Notes under the pieces: generated by a model
Databases searched by the model: none
What the model was told of the DNA's origin: nothing
What the model saw: only the letters and a program-made list of their open reading frames with translations
Part shown: one piece after another, positions 37,252 to 45,495 of the stretch
Layout: the number at the start of each line of letters is the position of its first letter
Numbering within the stretch: the first letter of the stretch is position 1
Position numbers and translations under genes: made by a program
From: Pseudomonas fluorescens
GTDB lineage: Bacteria; Pseudomonadota; Gammaproteobacteria; Pseudomonadales; Pseudomonadaceae
Length of the DNA stretch: 64,000 bases
Assembly: GCF_001307275.1 (NCBI RefSeq)
Contig: NZ_CP012831.1
Coordinates: forward strand, 2,782,501-2,846,500
Direction: 5' to 3'

Positions 37252-38971
37252 GTTATTGGGCGCCGCCGTGGCGCTGAGCCTGGCCAGCATGGTCTGGGCT
37301 GATGAAAGCACGGACAAACTGGACAACCCCAAGCCGTTGCCCGACGACGTCAGCCTGCCGCTGCCGTGCGAAGGCCAGATGGTGTTCCGCTACGTCTACA
37401 TCCTCGCCCAGGGCACCCTGGACGATCGCGAGATCAGCCTCGGTTACCCGTTCAGTGAAGGCGAGGCCGGTTACCAGCAGTCGTTCATTTCCGGCTACCG
37501 GCGCGACTTCATCAACGGCCAGTTCACTCTCAAGGACTTGCCCAAGGACTGGAACAAGACCATCACGCCGTTGATGCCCAAGACCGACGCCAAGACGCCG
37601 CTCAAGCCGATGCTGTATTTCATCGGCAAGTACGAGGTCACGGCCCGCCAATACGCCCAGGTCATGGCCCAGGCGCAATCGCTGGCCAGCGGCGAAGCGG
37701 CGCCGGCCTGCGAAACCCTGCAAGCCGATTTGCCCCAAGGGGTGGCGGGGCGTTTGCCCAAGGTGAAACTGTCGAAGTTCGAGGCCGAGCGCTTCTCGGC
37801 GGTGTACAGCGCCTGGCTGATGAAATACCACAAGGACCTGCTGCCGGTGAGCGGTCGCGGCACCTCCGCCGAAGACGGCGGGTTGGGTTTCGTGCGCTTG
37901 CCGACGGAAGTCGAATGGGAATTCGCCGCCCGCGGCGGGCAAGCCGTCAGCCGCCAGGACCTGGAAGGGCGCCTGTTTCCCCGGCGCCTGGAGGGCAGTG
38001 AGAGCGACGGGCCGCTGGCCGATTGGGCGGTGTTCAACCAGGTCGCCGGTGGCACCGGTCAGGCGGCGCGGCTGATGCCCATCGGCACCAAGTTGCCGAA
38101 CCCCATCGGTCTGTTCGATGTGGTGGGCAACGCGGCCGAGATGGTCCAGGAGTCCTTCCAGTTGGTGCATGCCGGTCGCCGCCAGGGCGCTTATGGCGGC
38201 TTCGTGGTCAAGGGCGGCAACTACCTGGAAGGCGAGGGCACGCTGTTCACCGGCATGCGCCGCGAATACCCGTTGTTCGCCGCCGACGGTACCGAGCAGA
38301 GCAACGAAACCACCGGCTTTCGCGTGGCCGTCGGGGCACTGTCGGCGCCGCGTTCGCGCTACAAGGAACTGTTCGCCCAATGGCAGAAAGAAGGGCGGCT
38401 CGCGTCGCTGACCGACGCCATCGATGACGCTGACGATCCGACCAAGCGCCTGGACAGCATCATCGCCGCCAGCGTCGATCCGCGCCTGCAAGCCGAACTG
38501 GGCCTGGTCAACGAAGAGCTCAAGCGCAACGTCTCGCTCATCGCCCAGCAGCGCGAGGAAGCGGCGGGCAACCTGATCCAGTCGTCGGCCCTGGTGGCCG
38601 AGACCGTCAACAACTACAACATTCGCCTGACCAATCTGCAGAACAGCCGGCAAGCCGCGCTGGATGCCAAGGATGAGGCCAGCGCCACGCTGTTCGCCAC
38701 GGCCATCGACAACGGCCGCAGCGCACTGGATGGCGCGGTGGCGATCTACATCGACAACCTGGCCACCGGCACGCGCTACACCGATGCCGTGATCCAGGCG
38801 CAGTTCCAGCGCATCAAGGAAGAATTGGAGCGCAAACCGGTACTGGGCAAGAGCCTGGTGGCGCGTGCAACGTTATTCGTTCGTCATGTCGGGGATTATC
38901 GTCAGCAAAAACGAGCCGACCCGGCGGCGATATTGAAGGAATTGCTCGCATCGAACGCTCAGCGGTCTTGA
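37244..38971 (+). CDS. tagR: Periplasmic T6SS regulator TagR (SUMF1/FGE-like)
   Basis: 575 aa with signal peptide MYKLLGAAVALSLASMVWA. The formylglycine-generating-enzyme-like domain (about 110-370) has YEVTARQYAQVM, RLPTEVEWEFAARGG, GLFDVVGNAAEMVQ and ETTGFRVA. The C-terminal third is helical. In P. aeruginosa TagR acts in the periplasm on PpkA. The start overlaps the end of tagS by 8 nt. Confidence 0.94.
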   Translation: MYKLLGAAVALSLASMVWADESTDKLDNPKPLPDDVSLPLPCEGQMVFRYVYILAQGTLDDREISLGYPFSEGEAGYQQSFISGYRRDFINGQFTLKDLPKDWNKTITPLMPKTDAKTPLKPMLYFIGKYEVTARQYAQVMAQAQSLASGEAAPACETLQADLPQGVAGRLPKVKLSKFEAERFSAVYSAWLMKYHKDLLPVSGRGTSAEDGGLGFVRLPTEVEWEFAARGGQAVSRQDLEGRLFPRRLEGSESDGPLADWAVFNQVAGGTGQAARLMPIGTKLPNPIGLFDVVGNAAEMVQESFQLVHAGRRQGAYGGFVVKGGNYLEGEGTLFTGMRREYPLFAADGTEQSNETTGFRVAVGALSAPRSRYKELFAQWQKEGRLASLTDAIDDADDPTKRLDSIIAASVDPRLQAELGLVNEELKRNVSLIAQQREEAAGNLIQSSALVAETVNNYNIRLTNLQNSRQAALDAKDEASATLFATAIDNGRSALDGAVAIYIDNLATGTRYTDAVIQAQFQRIKEELERKPVLGKSLVARATLFVRHVGDYRQQKRADPAAILKELLASNAQRS

Positions 38972-39057
38972 GTGTTCGTTGTCAGCGAGCTTGGAAGGGA
39001 CTCAGGCGGCGATAGCGCCGTGCTGAGCTTGGTCAACACTTAAACGAGAACACAACT

Positions 39058-39999
39058 ATGCTTTTCTCCCGTAAACCATTTGCTTCGGTTTCCAAGCGTC
39101 ACTTGCTGATGGTCGCTGTCGGCTTCAGCACCGTACTGACCGGCTGCGCCACGTCGCCGACCTCCAAGGTCGCCTCGAGCACCAAGGTCGAGTACTACCC
39201 GAACTGCTACGAGCCGGTGCAGCACCTGCGCTCCACCGAAGGCAACATGACCAAGTCGGTCGTTACCGGTGCCGCTGTCGGCGCTGTCGGTGGTGCACTG
39301 CTGGGCGCCCTGACCGCCGACAAGGAAGACCGTGGCCGCAACGCCGCCATCGGTGCCGCGGGCGGTGCATTGGCCGGTGGCGCAGCCGGTTACTACACCG
39401 AGCGCCAGAAGCAGATCGCCGATGACAACCAGCGCATCGCCTCCTACGCTGCCGACGTCAACAAAAGCGTCTCCGACATCGACCGCAGCACCGCTTACGC
39501 CAAGACTTCGCAGCAGTGCTACCAGAATGCGTTCAGCAAACTGGTTGCCGACCGCAAGGCCAAGACCGTCAACGACACCGAAGGCCGCAAGCGCCTGGCG
39601 GAAATCGTTTCCGGCCTGAAAGAGTCGAATGACCTGATCGTCGCGGTCAACGGCAAAGCCTCGGAAGACCTGAACAACTACACCCAGGCCTACGAGAAAG
39701 ACCTGCAGCAGGTGGGTGTGCAGCGTACTGACGTGGTGACTGTGGCCACTGCTGATACCCCGGCGGTCGTGGCTCAGACCACCAACAACAAGAAAATCAA
39801 GAAAGTGCAGCCGGCGAAGAAGAAAGACCTGCCGACCGTGCCGAAAGAAGCGGTGACCACCGAGAAAACCCTGCAGACCGCCAAGGTCAAGCAGGATGAA
39901 AGCAAGCAGGTTGCCAGTGCCGGTACCACTCAGGTCAACAGCATGTGCAAAAACCCGGACCTGGGCGACTGGGCACCGGTTCCTTGCCCGAATGTTTGA
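39058..39999 (+). CDS. tagQ: Outer-membrane lipoprotein TagQ
   Basis: 313 aa with lipobox LTGC (Cys30). A glycine-zipper-like segment (about 72-118, GAAVGAVGGALLGAL and GAAGGALAGGAAGYY) precedes a helical region and a Lys/Thr-rich tail ending in a short Cys-containing segment. In P. aeruginosa TagQ is needed to hold TagR at the outer membrane. It lies 86 nt after tagR and closes the plus-strand T6SS operon. Confidence 0.93.
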   Translation: MLFSRKPFASVSKRHLLMVAVGFSTVLTGCATSPTSKVASSTKVEYYPNCYEPVQHLRSTEGNMTKSVVTGAAVGAVGGALLGALTADKEDRGRNAAIGAAGGALAGGAAGYYTERQKQIADDNQRIASYAADVNKSVSDIDRSTAYAKTSQQCYQNAFSKLVADRKAKTVNDTEGRKRLAEIVSGLKESNDLIVAVNGKASEDLNNYTQAYEKDLQQVGVQRTDVVTVATADTPAVVAQTTNNKKIKKVQPAKKKDLPTVPKEAVTTEKTLQTAKVKQDESKQVASAGTTQVNSMCKNPDLGDWAPVPCPNV

Positions 40000-40038
40000 T
40001 TGAGTGAGGGCTGCTGATCTTTGGTCAGCAGCCAAAAC

Positions 40039-40130
40039 CTGTGGGAGCGAGTCTGCTCGCGATAGCGTCCGTTCAGTTGGCATCCATGTCGACTGACCCG
40101 CCGCCATCGCGAGCAAGCTCGCTCCCACAG
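40039..40130. repeat. REPIN downstream of tagQ
   Basis: An inverted REP pair (CTGTGGGAGCGAGTCTGCTC at the left, GCTCGCTCCCACAG at the right) follows tagQ at a distance of about 40 nt. No classical U-tract terminator is seen between tagQ and this element. Confidence 0.92.
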
Positions 40131-40174
40131 TTGTTTTGTGTTGCCGGTGATATCTGCGACACCTCCAATCCCCT

Positions 40175-41075
40175 GTGGGAGCGGGCTTACAGCTGGCCTG
40201 TCTCTTCCGGTTTTACTTCGATCAAACTGTGGGAGCGGGCTTGCCCGCGAAGGCGGCCTAGTAGCCGGCCGATCTCTTGCGGTTGTACCCGATCCAATTG
40301 TGGGAGCAAAGCTTGCTCGCGAGGCGGCCTTATAGCCGACCTGGCTCTTTGGCCGTCCCCGATCCAATTGTGGGAGCGGGCTTGCCCGCGATGGCGGCCT
40401 GACAGCCGGCCAGGATGTTGTTGACTGAGTACATATCCGTTGCTGCGGTAACGGCGGCTGGCGGTTCCGCTCTTACAGCGGGTCACTTTTGGCAAACGCC
40501 CCAAAAGTAACCAAAAGGTCTTTGCCCCACCACTCGGCACCTCGCCTAGGCTCGGTGTGCCCTCACTCCGGCATTGCTCCGTGGGCCCGCCGCGAAGGGC
40601 CATCCATGGCCCAGCGCGGCTATCCCGGCATCCATGCCGGGATGCCCACTGCGCAATACCTGCGTTCGGCCAGCGTGGTCAACGGGGCCCCCAGATCAAA
40701 AGCCCGCCGAGGCGGCCTTATAGCCGGCCTGGCTCTTTGGCCGTCCCCCCGATCCAATTGTGGGAGCATAGCTTGCTCGCGAGGCGGCCTTATAGCCGAC
40801 CTGGCTCTTTGGTCGTCCCCCGATCCAACTGTGGGAGCAAAGCTTGCTCGCGAGGCGGCCTTATAGCCGACCTAGCTCTTTGGTCGTCCCCGATCCAATT
40901 GTGGGAGCAAAGCTTGCTCGCGAGGCGGCCTTATAGCCGACCTAGCTCTTTGGTTGTCCCCCGATCCAATTGTGGGAGCGGGCTTGCCCGCGAAGGCGGC
41001 CTAGTAGCCGGCCTATCTCTTGCGGTTGTACCCGATCCAATTGTGGGAGCGAGCTTGCTCGCGATGGCGTCGGCT
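40175..41075. repeat. Tandem REP array with 70-71 bp period
   Basis: GTGGGAGC motifs occur at 40175, 40229, 40300 and 40370, then at 40760, 40831, 40901, 40972 and 41043. The steps within the two blocks are 70-71 bp. Each unit contains a REP arm, GGCGGCCTTATAGCCG or a variant, and a GATCCAATT junction. The two blocks are interrupted by a different element (40415-40690). No coding gene is supported in the region 40000-41096; open frames there are made of repeat units. Confidence 0.92.
40415..40690. repeat. Dispersed-type non-coding element inserted in the REP array
   Basis: About 275 bp unlike the REP units, including an interrupted inverted repeat around CACTTTTGG...CCAAAAGTAACC and a second one around GCATCCATGCCGGGATG. 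It resembles a non-coding repeat I associate with other fluorescens-group genomes, but this is memory-based. The boundaries are approximate. Confidence 0.5.
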
Positions 41076-41096
41076 CAGCCTGCATCAATGTAAGCG

Positions 41097-41480
41097 CTAT
41101 CCCTTGGCATCAGGCGCCGCTATCTCCCTGGTTTCCAGATGATCCAACGCCCGCTCGACCAACAACTGCACCCCATCGGCCATGCGGCTGATTGCCAGGG
41201 CGATGCAGCGGCGTGAGTCATCCACGTCGTCAGCCAGGTCGGCGGCGATGGTGCTGATGGACAGCAGGTCTTCGGAGGCGTTGGCGAGCAGGGTTTCGGT
41301 GTCGATGTGGGGAGCGACGATGAAGAGCTGGCTTTTGTCGGTTTCGGGTGGGGCAGAGGGTTTGGGGTTGAGGTAGTAGTCGAGGGCGCGGGTGGCGGCG
41401 TCTTCGAGCTTTTTTTCTTCCTGCGCTTCGACGCGGGATTTGTGGCCGCTTTGTGGCGGATTTGGAGTGACCTTGAACAT
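41097..41480 (-). CDS. DUF6124/DUF3077-type small protein
   Basis: 127 aa, beginning MFKVTPNPPQSG and containing LDYYLNP, FIVAPHIDTETLLANASEDL and a C-terminal helix ending ALDHLETRE. This matches a Pseudomonas-specific family of small proteins of unknown function that usually occur in several copies per genome. The ATG at 41480 has no clear Shine-Dalgarno; instead the bases just upstream can pair with a structured leader RNA (41539-41599). A small open frame (41710-41483) stops 2 nt before this ATG, so translation may be coupled. Confidence 0.82.
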   Translation of the reverse strand: MFKVTPNPPQSGHKSRVEAQEEKKLEDAATRALDYYLNPKPSAPPETDKSQLFIVAPHIDTETLLANASEDLLSISTIAADLADDVDDSRRCIALAISRMADGVQLLVERALDHLETREIAAPDAKG

Positions 41481-41538
41481 ATCTATGTACCAGAGTTGGG
41501 GTCGACATCCTTTCGCTTGCATTCGAAGAGGTGGCAAC

Positions 41539-41599
41539 TGTGCGTAGGTGTGCAAGACCGGCTGGTACCCCCGGCAGACCCGAAGGTCTCCCACGCACA
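41539..41599 (-). ncRNA. Structured leader RNA resembling C4-type antisense RNA
   Basis: Read on the minus strand, a closing stem TGTGCGT/ACGCACA (41599-41593 with 41545-41539) encloses a hairpin AGACC-UUCG-GGUCU (41589-41576) with a stable UUCG tetraloop. The inner segment GTACCAG (41568-41562) is perfectly complementary to CTGGTAC (41493-41487), which lies 6 nt before the DUF6124 start codon. C4 antisense RNAs of phages P1/P4 use the same layout to block a downstream gene. The identification is by structure and position. Confidence 0.6.
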
Positions 41600-41805
41600 A
41601 TCGCCATAACGGACGCGAGCATAAAAAAATGCTCGGTCAATAGCCATGACCAATTGCGTACCAATCCGGACTTGCACGTCCGTGTCACCGTTTTTTGCGA
41701 TGACGAACAAAGGTTAGCGGTGCCCCAGAGCCCTGCCTAGTTCACGAACAGCCCGGCGTGTTGAAGGAAATGTCCGAGGGTTGGGCAGGGGAAAGGGATC
41801 AAAAA

Positions 41806-41863
41806 ATCGCAGCCTTCGGCAGCTCCTACAGAAACCGATGTAGGAGCTGCCGAAGGCTGCGAT
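41806..41863. repeat. Long perfect inverted repeat (REP-like hairpin)
   Basis: Two 25-bp arms (ATCGCAGCCTTCGGCAGCTC... and its exact complement) are separated by 8 nt. This is another REP-type family common in Pseudomonas intergenic DNA. It lies between the DUF6124 leader and the plus-strand gene at 42005 and could act as a transcription barrier. Confidence 0.85.
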
Positions 41864-42004
41864 CTTTTGATTTCAGGTTTTGTGACTTGGCAGTCATCTT
41901 TCGCGAAAACCAGCTTATCTTCCGACAAAGCGATCCGATGATGGCGTTGTGCCGAAGAATCGCTAAACTGCCAGCCATTGATCTTTTCTCACGAGGCTGT
42001 GCCC

Positions 42005-42388
42005 ATGAAATTTCGTTTTCTGCTGTGGATGCTGGGGTTGTTGATGGGCAAGGCCAGCCGGACCAATCCGGCGTTCCAGCAGCAGTTGGGCGACAAGGAA
42101 TTGGTGTTCCAGCTGCAAACCCTGGACGGCAAGGTCGCCCGGCATTTCACCGTGAAGAACCAGCGCATCACCAGCCAGTCCGGTACTTACCCGGAGCCTG
42201 CCTTCGCCATCGCCTTCAAGGACGCCGCCTATGGCTTCGCCACGATGCAGGCCAAGAACAAGCAGTTGGCGTTCATGACAGGGATCCAGGACAAGTCGAT
42301 CCAGATCAAGGGCAACCCGGCGCTGGTGATCTGGTTCCAGGGGCTGACCAAGTATCTGAAGCCGAAGAAGGCCAAGCCGAAGGCTTGA
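42005..42388 (+). CDS. Small SCP-2-like protein
   Basis: 127 aa starting MKFRFLLWMLGLLMGKASRT, with GAGG about 9 nt upstream of the ATG. After a hydrophobic N-terminal stretch, the strand-rich segment (LVFQLQTLDGKVARHFTVKN, FAIAFKDAAYGFATM, KGNPALVIWFQGLTKYL) resembles the SCP-2 sterol-carrier fold, which binds lipids. The Lys-rich tail is unusual. No pathway can be assigned from the neighbours. Confidence 0.72.
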   Translation: MKFRFLLWMLGLLMGKASRTNPAFQQQLGDKELVFQLQTLDGKVARHFTVKNQRITSQSGTYPEPAFAIAFKDAAYGFATMQAKNKQLAFMTGIQDKSIQIKGNPALVIWFQGLTKYLKPKKAKPKA

Positions 42389-42438
42389 TCGGGTTTGGCC
42401 TGAAAGGCCATTGATTTGGCCGTCAAGGATCATGGTGA

Positions 42439-42454
42439 CTGTCAGCTCTGACAG
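42439..42454. promoter_or_regulatory. 16-bp palindrome upstream of first delta-60 gene
   Basis: CTGTCAGCTCTGACAG, a perfect CTGTCA-N4-TGACAG dyad, lies 76 nt before the start codon at 42531. The same dyad with a different centre lies 74 nt before the paralogous gene at 44120, so it is probably a shared operator. A second hairpin (ATGAAACC/GGTTTCAT, 42488-42508) lies closer to the gene. Confidence 0.6.
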
Positions 42455-42530
42455 GTGTGCGGATCGGTGTTTGGGTGCTCCATTGTGATGAAACCCGCGT
42501 GGTTTCATACACCTTGATGGAGTGACGATC

Positions 42531-43895
42531 ATGGCCCAGGCACCAAGCGCCGTTCAGGCTGGCACGCTCGACCCGACCTTTGCCGAAGAGGGGGTACTGA
42601 CACTGCCGACCCCCGATTTAACAGGCTATCGCACGCTAGCCATCCTGCCGCTGGCTGAAAACAAACTGCTGATCACCGTGCTTCTACCGGGAGACCCCGC
42701 CCCTATCAGACTGGCGAAAGTGAACGAGGATGGATCGCTCGATATGGCGTTTGGTGGCGCCGGGACGGGCTTGGTGGAGTTCTCCATCAAAAATACAGAC
42801 TTGGAGGTCTACCAACTCAGCGGCCTGGACGATGGTGGATGGTTGGTGATCGGTCAATTTTCATCGTTCGAGCAGAGCGGCGCTTATGTCGTGCGATTCC
42901 TGGAGGATGGGCGGCTGAATACGCTCTTTGGCGAGGACGGTGTGCGTTTGCTTCCGTATCGTAGTGAGCCAAGGGCTGAAGATAGGGAAGATGGCCCGGC
43001 GACTTTCAGTCGGCGGGACCGAGAACCTTCCGCAGGGGATGCGCGATCTTCAGGCAATCAGGGCGTCTCTGCGGTTGTGCAGTCGGATGGGAAGATCGTT
43101 CTGCCCAGTTGGGTAGAGTTCGGCACGTCACCAGGGCAGTGGGCGGTGCTTCGTCTTAACCCGGATGGCTCTACTGACGACACGTTTAACGGGAGTGGAT
43201 TCGTGGTTATCGAACTCCCCGGTATTCCCCGTACCCCTACCAGTATCAGAAGTGTTGTCCTTCAAGCGGATGGCCAGGTGCTGGTTTGCGGGGAGTATTC
43301 TTCCCAAGACACTCCGGATTCCAACGGTATCTATGTGATACGTCTGGATGTAACGGGGCGTCTCGATACCAGTTTCAATGGCGGCGTCGGCGTTGTGACC
43401 GTTGCAAACCCCACTTTCATGAATGCGAATGCGATGGCGCTGAGAGAACGCGACGACGCGATTGTTGTTGTCGGGGATGTTTGGCGCGACCAATACAGGC
43501 ACGGGCTGATGTTCGTGTTGAGTCGCGATGGATTCTTCGATTTTGCGTTCAATAGCGGGCAGCCACTGTTCTCTAAGTGGGTGGATCAGGGGCATGACTG
43601 GTATCGCTGCGCATGGCAGGCAGACGGTTCCATTCTTGTCGGGGGCAGTACCGGCAGAGGGGTTGTGGAAGAGGGCGTGTCAGCGCTCACCGCACGGTTC
43701 CGTTCCGATGGTTCGCCGGACCTGACCTTCAACGACGTTGGCTTTGTGCTTTTTGACGAAGAAGGACAGTACGAGACGGTCGAGGATATGGCGCTAATGC
43801 CAGACGGACGGATCGTCGTTGGCGGTTTTGCGCGGCTACCCGGCCCGGTTTGGTCCCGTATCGTTGGAAGCTGGATCATTCGCTATCTGGCTTGA
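42531..43895 (+). CDS. Delta-60 repeat protein (paralogue 1)
   Basis: 454 aa with about seven repeats of roughly 55-60 residues, each with an LDxxFG/N-x-x-G signature: LDPTFAEEGV, LDMAFGGAG, LNTLFGEDGV, TDDTFNGSGF, LDTSFNGGVG, FDFAFNSGQP and PDLTFNDVGF. Seven such units suggest a seven-bladed beta-propeller. No signal peptide is visible. GGAG 8 nt before the ATG at 42531 fixes the start over an in-frame GTG at 42522. A homologous gene follows at 44120. Role unknown; the delta-60 family includes proteins proposed to be secreted or surface-linked. Confidence 0.88.
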   Translation: MAQAPSAVQAGTLDPTFAEEGVLTLPTPDLTGYRTLAILPLAENKLLITVLLPGDPAPIRLAKVNEDGSLDMAFGGAGTGLVEFSIKNTDLEVYQLSGLDDGGWLVIGQFSSFEQSGAYVVRFLEDGRLNTLFGEDGVRLLPYRSEPRAEDREDGPATFSRRDREPSAGDARSSGNQGVSAVVQSDGKIVLPSWVEFGTSPGQWAVLRLNPDGSTDDTFNGSGFVVIELPGIPRTPTSIRSVVLQADGQVLVCGEYSSQDTPDSNGIYVIRLDVTGRLDTSFNGGVGVVTVANPTFMNANAMALRERDDAIVVVGDVWRDQYRHGLMFVLSRDGFFDFAFNSGQPLFSKWVDQGHDWYRCAWQADGSILVGGSTGRGVVEEGVSALTARFRSDGSPDLTFNDVGFVLFDEEGQYETVEDMALMPDGRIVVGGFARLPGPVWSRIVGSWIIRYLA

Positions 43896-44029
43896 GTAAC
43901 CATGGGATTGGGGGCGAGGGGGCACGCCCTGCCCTTGGCGCAAAGGCACCGTCATCTCCTGGCGCTTGAGCCATTCAGTGTCTGCAATGGCCGGTCAGCT
44001 CAGCACGTTGTCTGTACGGGCAATCAGAA

Positions 44030-44045
44030 CTGTCATCTCTGACAG
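44030..44045. promoter_or_regulatory. 16-bp palindrome upstream of second delta-60 gene
   Basis: CTGTCATCTCTGACAG has the same arms and the same following GTGTG as the site at 42439-42454. The 224-nt gap between the two delta-60 genes holds this site, a weaker hairpin (44060-44078) and no gene. Confidence 0.6.
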
Positions 44046-44119
44046 GTGTGTGATCGCGGGTTGAGGTGTCTACTCAACATCGTTGTTGGATTCCCCACGC
44101 ACCGATGGAGCACAAAATC

Positions 44120-45427
44120 ATGACTCATCCTGCAGGCAGTCTTAAAGCGGGCACCCTCGACCCATCCTTTGGGGAAGGGGGCGTGTTGCATCTTCCCATA
44201 CCAGAAGTTTCCGCGGCCGGAGCACCCGGTATATTGGCACTTCCTAACGGCAAATTGCTTGCAGTCATGCCGTTACTGGGAGTGGGGGCTCCTATGGTGG
44301 TCTTGCGTTTGAACGAGGATGGAACACTCGACAGCACATTTGGCAATTCGGGAACGGGTTATATTGAATTGCCAGAGAGAGGGATGCACCCCAATTTACT
44401 GGGTATTAATTCATTGTCTGACGGCGGATCGATTATAGGTGGCCGATTTGGTAACGACGATGATTTCGGCACCATTATCATAAAGTTGCGTGAGAATGGC
44501 GAGTTCAATAGCGAGTTTGGAAATAATGGTGTCGTCCGTCTGCCTATTTGGGGGCGCAAGCAACAGAGCGAGCAGGGTTCAGAAGGTGAAAGTGATTCAG
44601 GCAAGGCGGAGGGGAACTGGAGATATTCTGCGATTGAGGACGCAAACGGCAAGATTGTATTGGTAGATCAAACTTATCTTACGCAAGGTATCAGAGCCAT
44701 TGCTATTCGTTTGAACGTAGATGGTTCGTTGGATGACACTTTCGACAGGCGCACTTCAATTGTTGAACTCCCTGGCGTCGAGTACAGATGGACTACTGCT
44801 TCAGGTGTCACCGTTCAGTCTGATACAAAAGTGCTGGTCTGCGGTCATTATGGTGATGAAATACAGTACGGGCTTTATGTTGTACGTTTCGACAGTGAGG
44901 GGCGAGTGGATCCAGATTTCAATAACAACCGTCCCATCGTAATCCCCCTCGCCAACACGGCAAGATTTTTTTCAATAGCGATAGGCAGAAGTGCGGGTTT
45001 TGAGAAAATCCTTGTTGTCGGTGAATCTGTAGAGAGTGACGGCACAAAAGGAGTGCTTGTTGTTTTGAATGAGCAAGGATCCTACGATTCCGCTTTTAAT
45101 AATGGAGCTCCCTTGTTTGCCACGTTGTATGCCAGGAATCTTACTTGGACAAAATGCGATTGGCGACCTGATGGCGCGATAGTTGTTACAGGCGCCGTGG
45201 GGCATCTCGATACTTCTCGTAATGGAGTGCTGACAGCGCGATACCGTCCTGATGGCTCTTTAGACCCGCAATTCAACGATGGCGTAGGCTATGTTGTTTA
45301 TGAGGGGATCGATGGGGCGAACGTACCGGAAGATATGGTTGTCATGGCGGATGAACGGATCGTGATCAGTGGCTTTCGAGTTTCCGGTAGTTCCAGACAA
45401 GACTGGATTCTACGTTACTTGGGCTAA
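44120..45427 (+). CDS. Delta-60 repeat protein (paralogue 2)
   Basis: 435 aa, again with seven repeat units: LDPSFGEGGV, LDSTFGNSG, FNSEFGNNGV, LDDTFDRRTS, VDPDFNNNRP, YDSAFNNGAP and LDPQFNDGVG. It is clearly paralogous to the gene at 42531 but diverged. The start at 44120 follows GGAG at 9 nt; an in-frame ATG at 44105 is less well placed. The middle of the gene is noticeably richer in A/T than its neighbours, with many AT-ending codons, which suggests a different history. No signal peptide. Function unknown. Confidence 0.87.
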   Translation: MTHPAGSLKAGTLDPSFGEGGVLHLPIPEVSAAGAPGILALPNGKLLAVMPLLGVGAPMVVLRLNEDGTLDSTFGNSGTGYIELPERGMHPNLLGINSLSDGGSIIGGRFGNDDDFGTIIIKLRENGEFNSEFGNNGVVRLPIWGRKQQSEQGSEGESDSGKAEGNWRYSAIEDANGKIVLVDQTYLTQGIRAIAIRLNVDGSLDDTFDRRTSIVELPGVEYRWTTASGVTVQSDTKVLVCGHYGDEIQYGLYVVRFDSEGRVDPDFNNNRPIVIPLANTARFFSIAIGRSAGFEKILVVGESVESDGTKGVLVVLNEQGSYDSAFNNGAPLFATLYARNLTWTKCDWRPDGAIVVTGAVGHLDTSRNGVLTARYRPDGSLDPQFNDGVGYVVYEGIDGANVPEDMVVMADERIVISGFRVSGSSRQDWILRYLG

Positions 45428-45456
45428 ACCGCCTGCGGTGTCCGTTGCGAGCGAAG

Positions 45457-45492
45457 CCGCTCTCACTGGGTGGCAAAACCCAATGAGAGCGG
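45457..45492. terminator. Hairpin between convergent genes
   Basis: A 9-bp stem (CCGCTCTCA/TGAGAGCGG), one mismatch, then a 5-bp stem (TGGGT/ACCCA) around a GGCAAA loop, located between the convergent ends of the delta-60 gene and the HDOD gene. It lacks a U-tract but is a good candidate for a shared 3' end. Confidence 0.55.
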
Positions 45493-45495
45493 TGC

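Noticed and set aside
40175..41075. CRISPR array, because of regular 70-bp spacing
   Set aside because: The repeated part covers nearly the whole unit, so there are no unique spacers. The core is a palindromic REP and no cas genes are present.
40489..41093. Open frames of 125-178 aa across the REP array
   Set aside because: Their translations are repeats of the REP units (for example RRPYSRPGSL repeated) with no start signal. They are repeat DNA, not genes.
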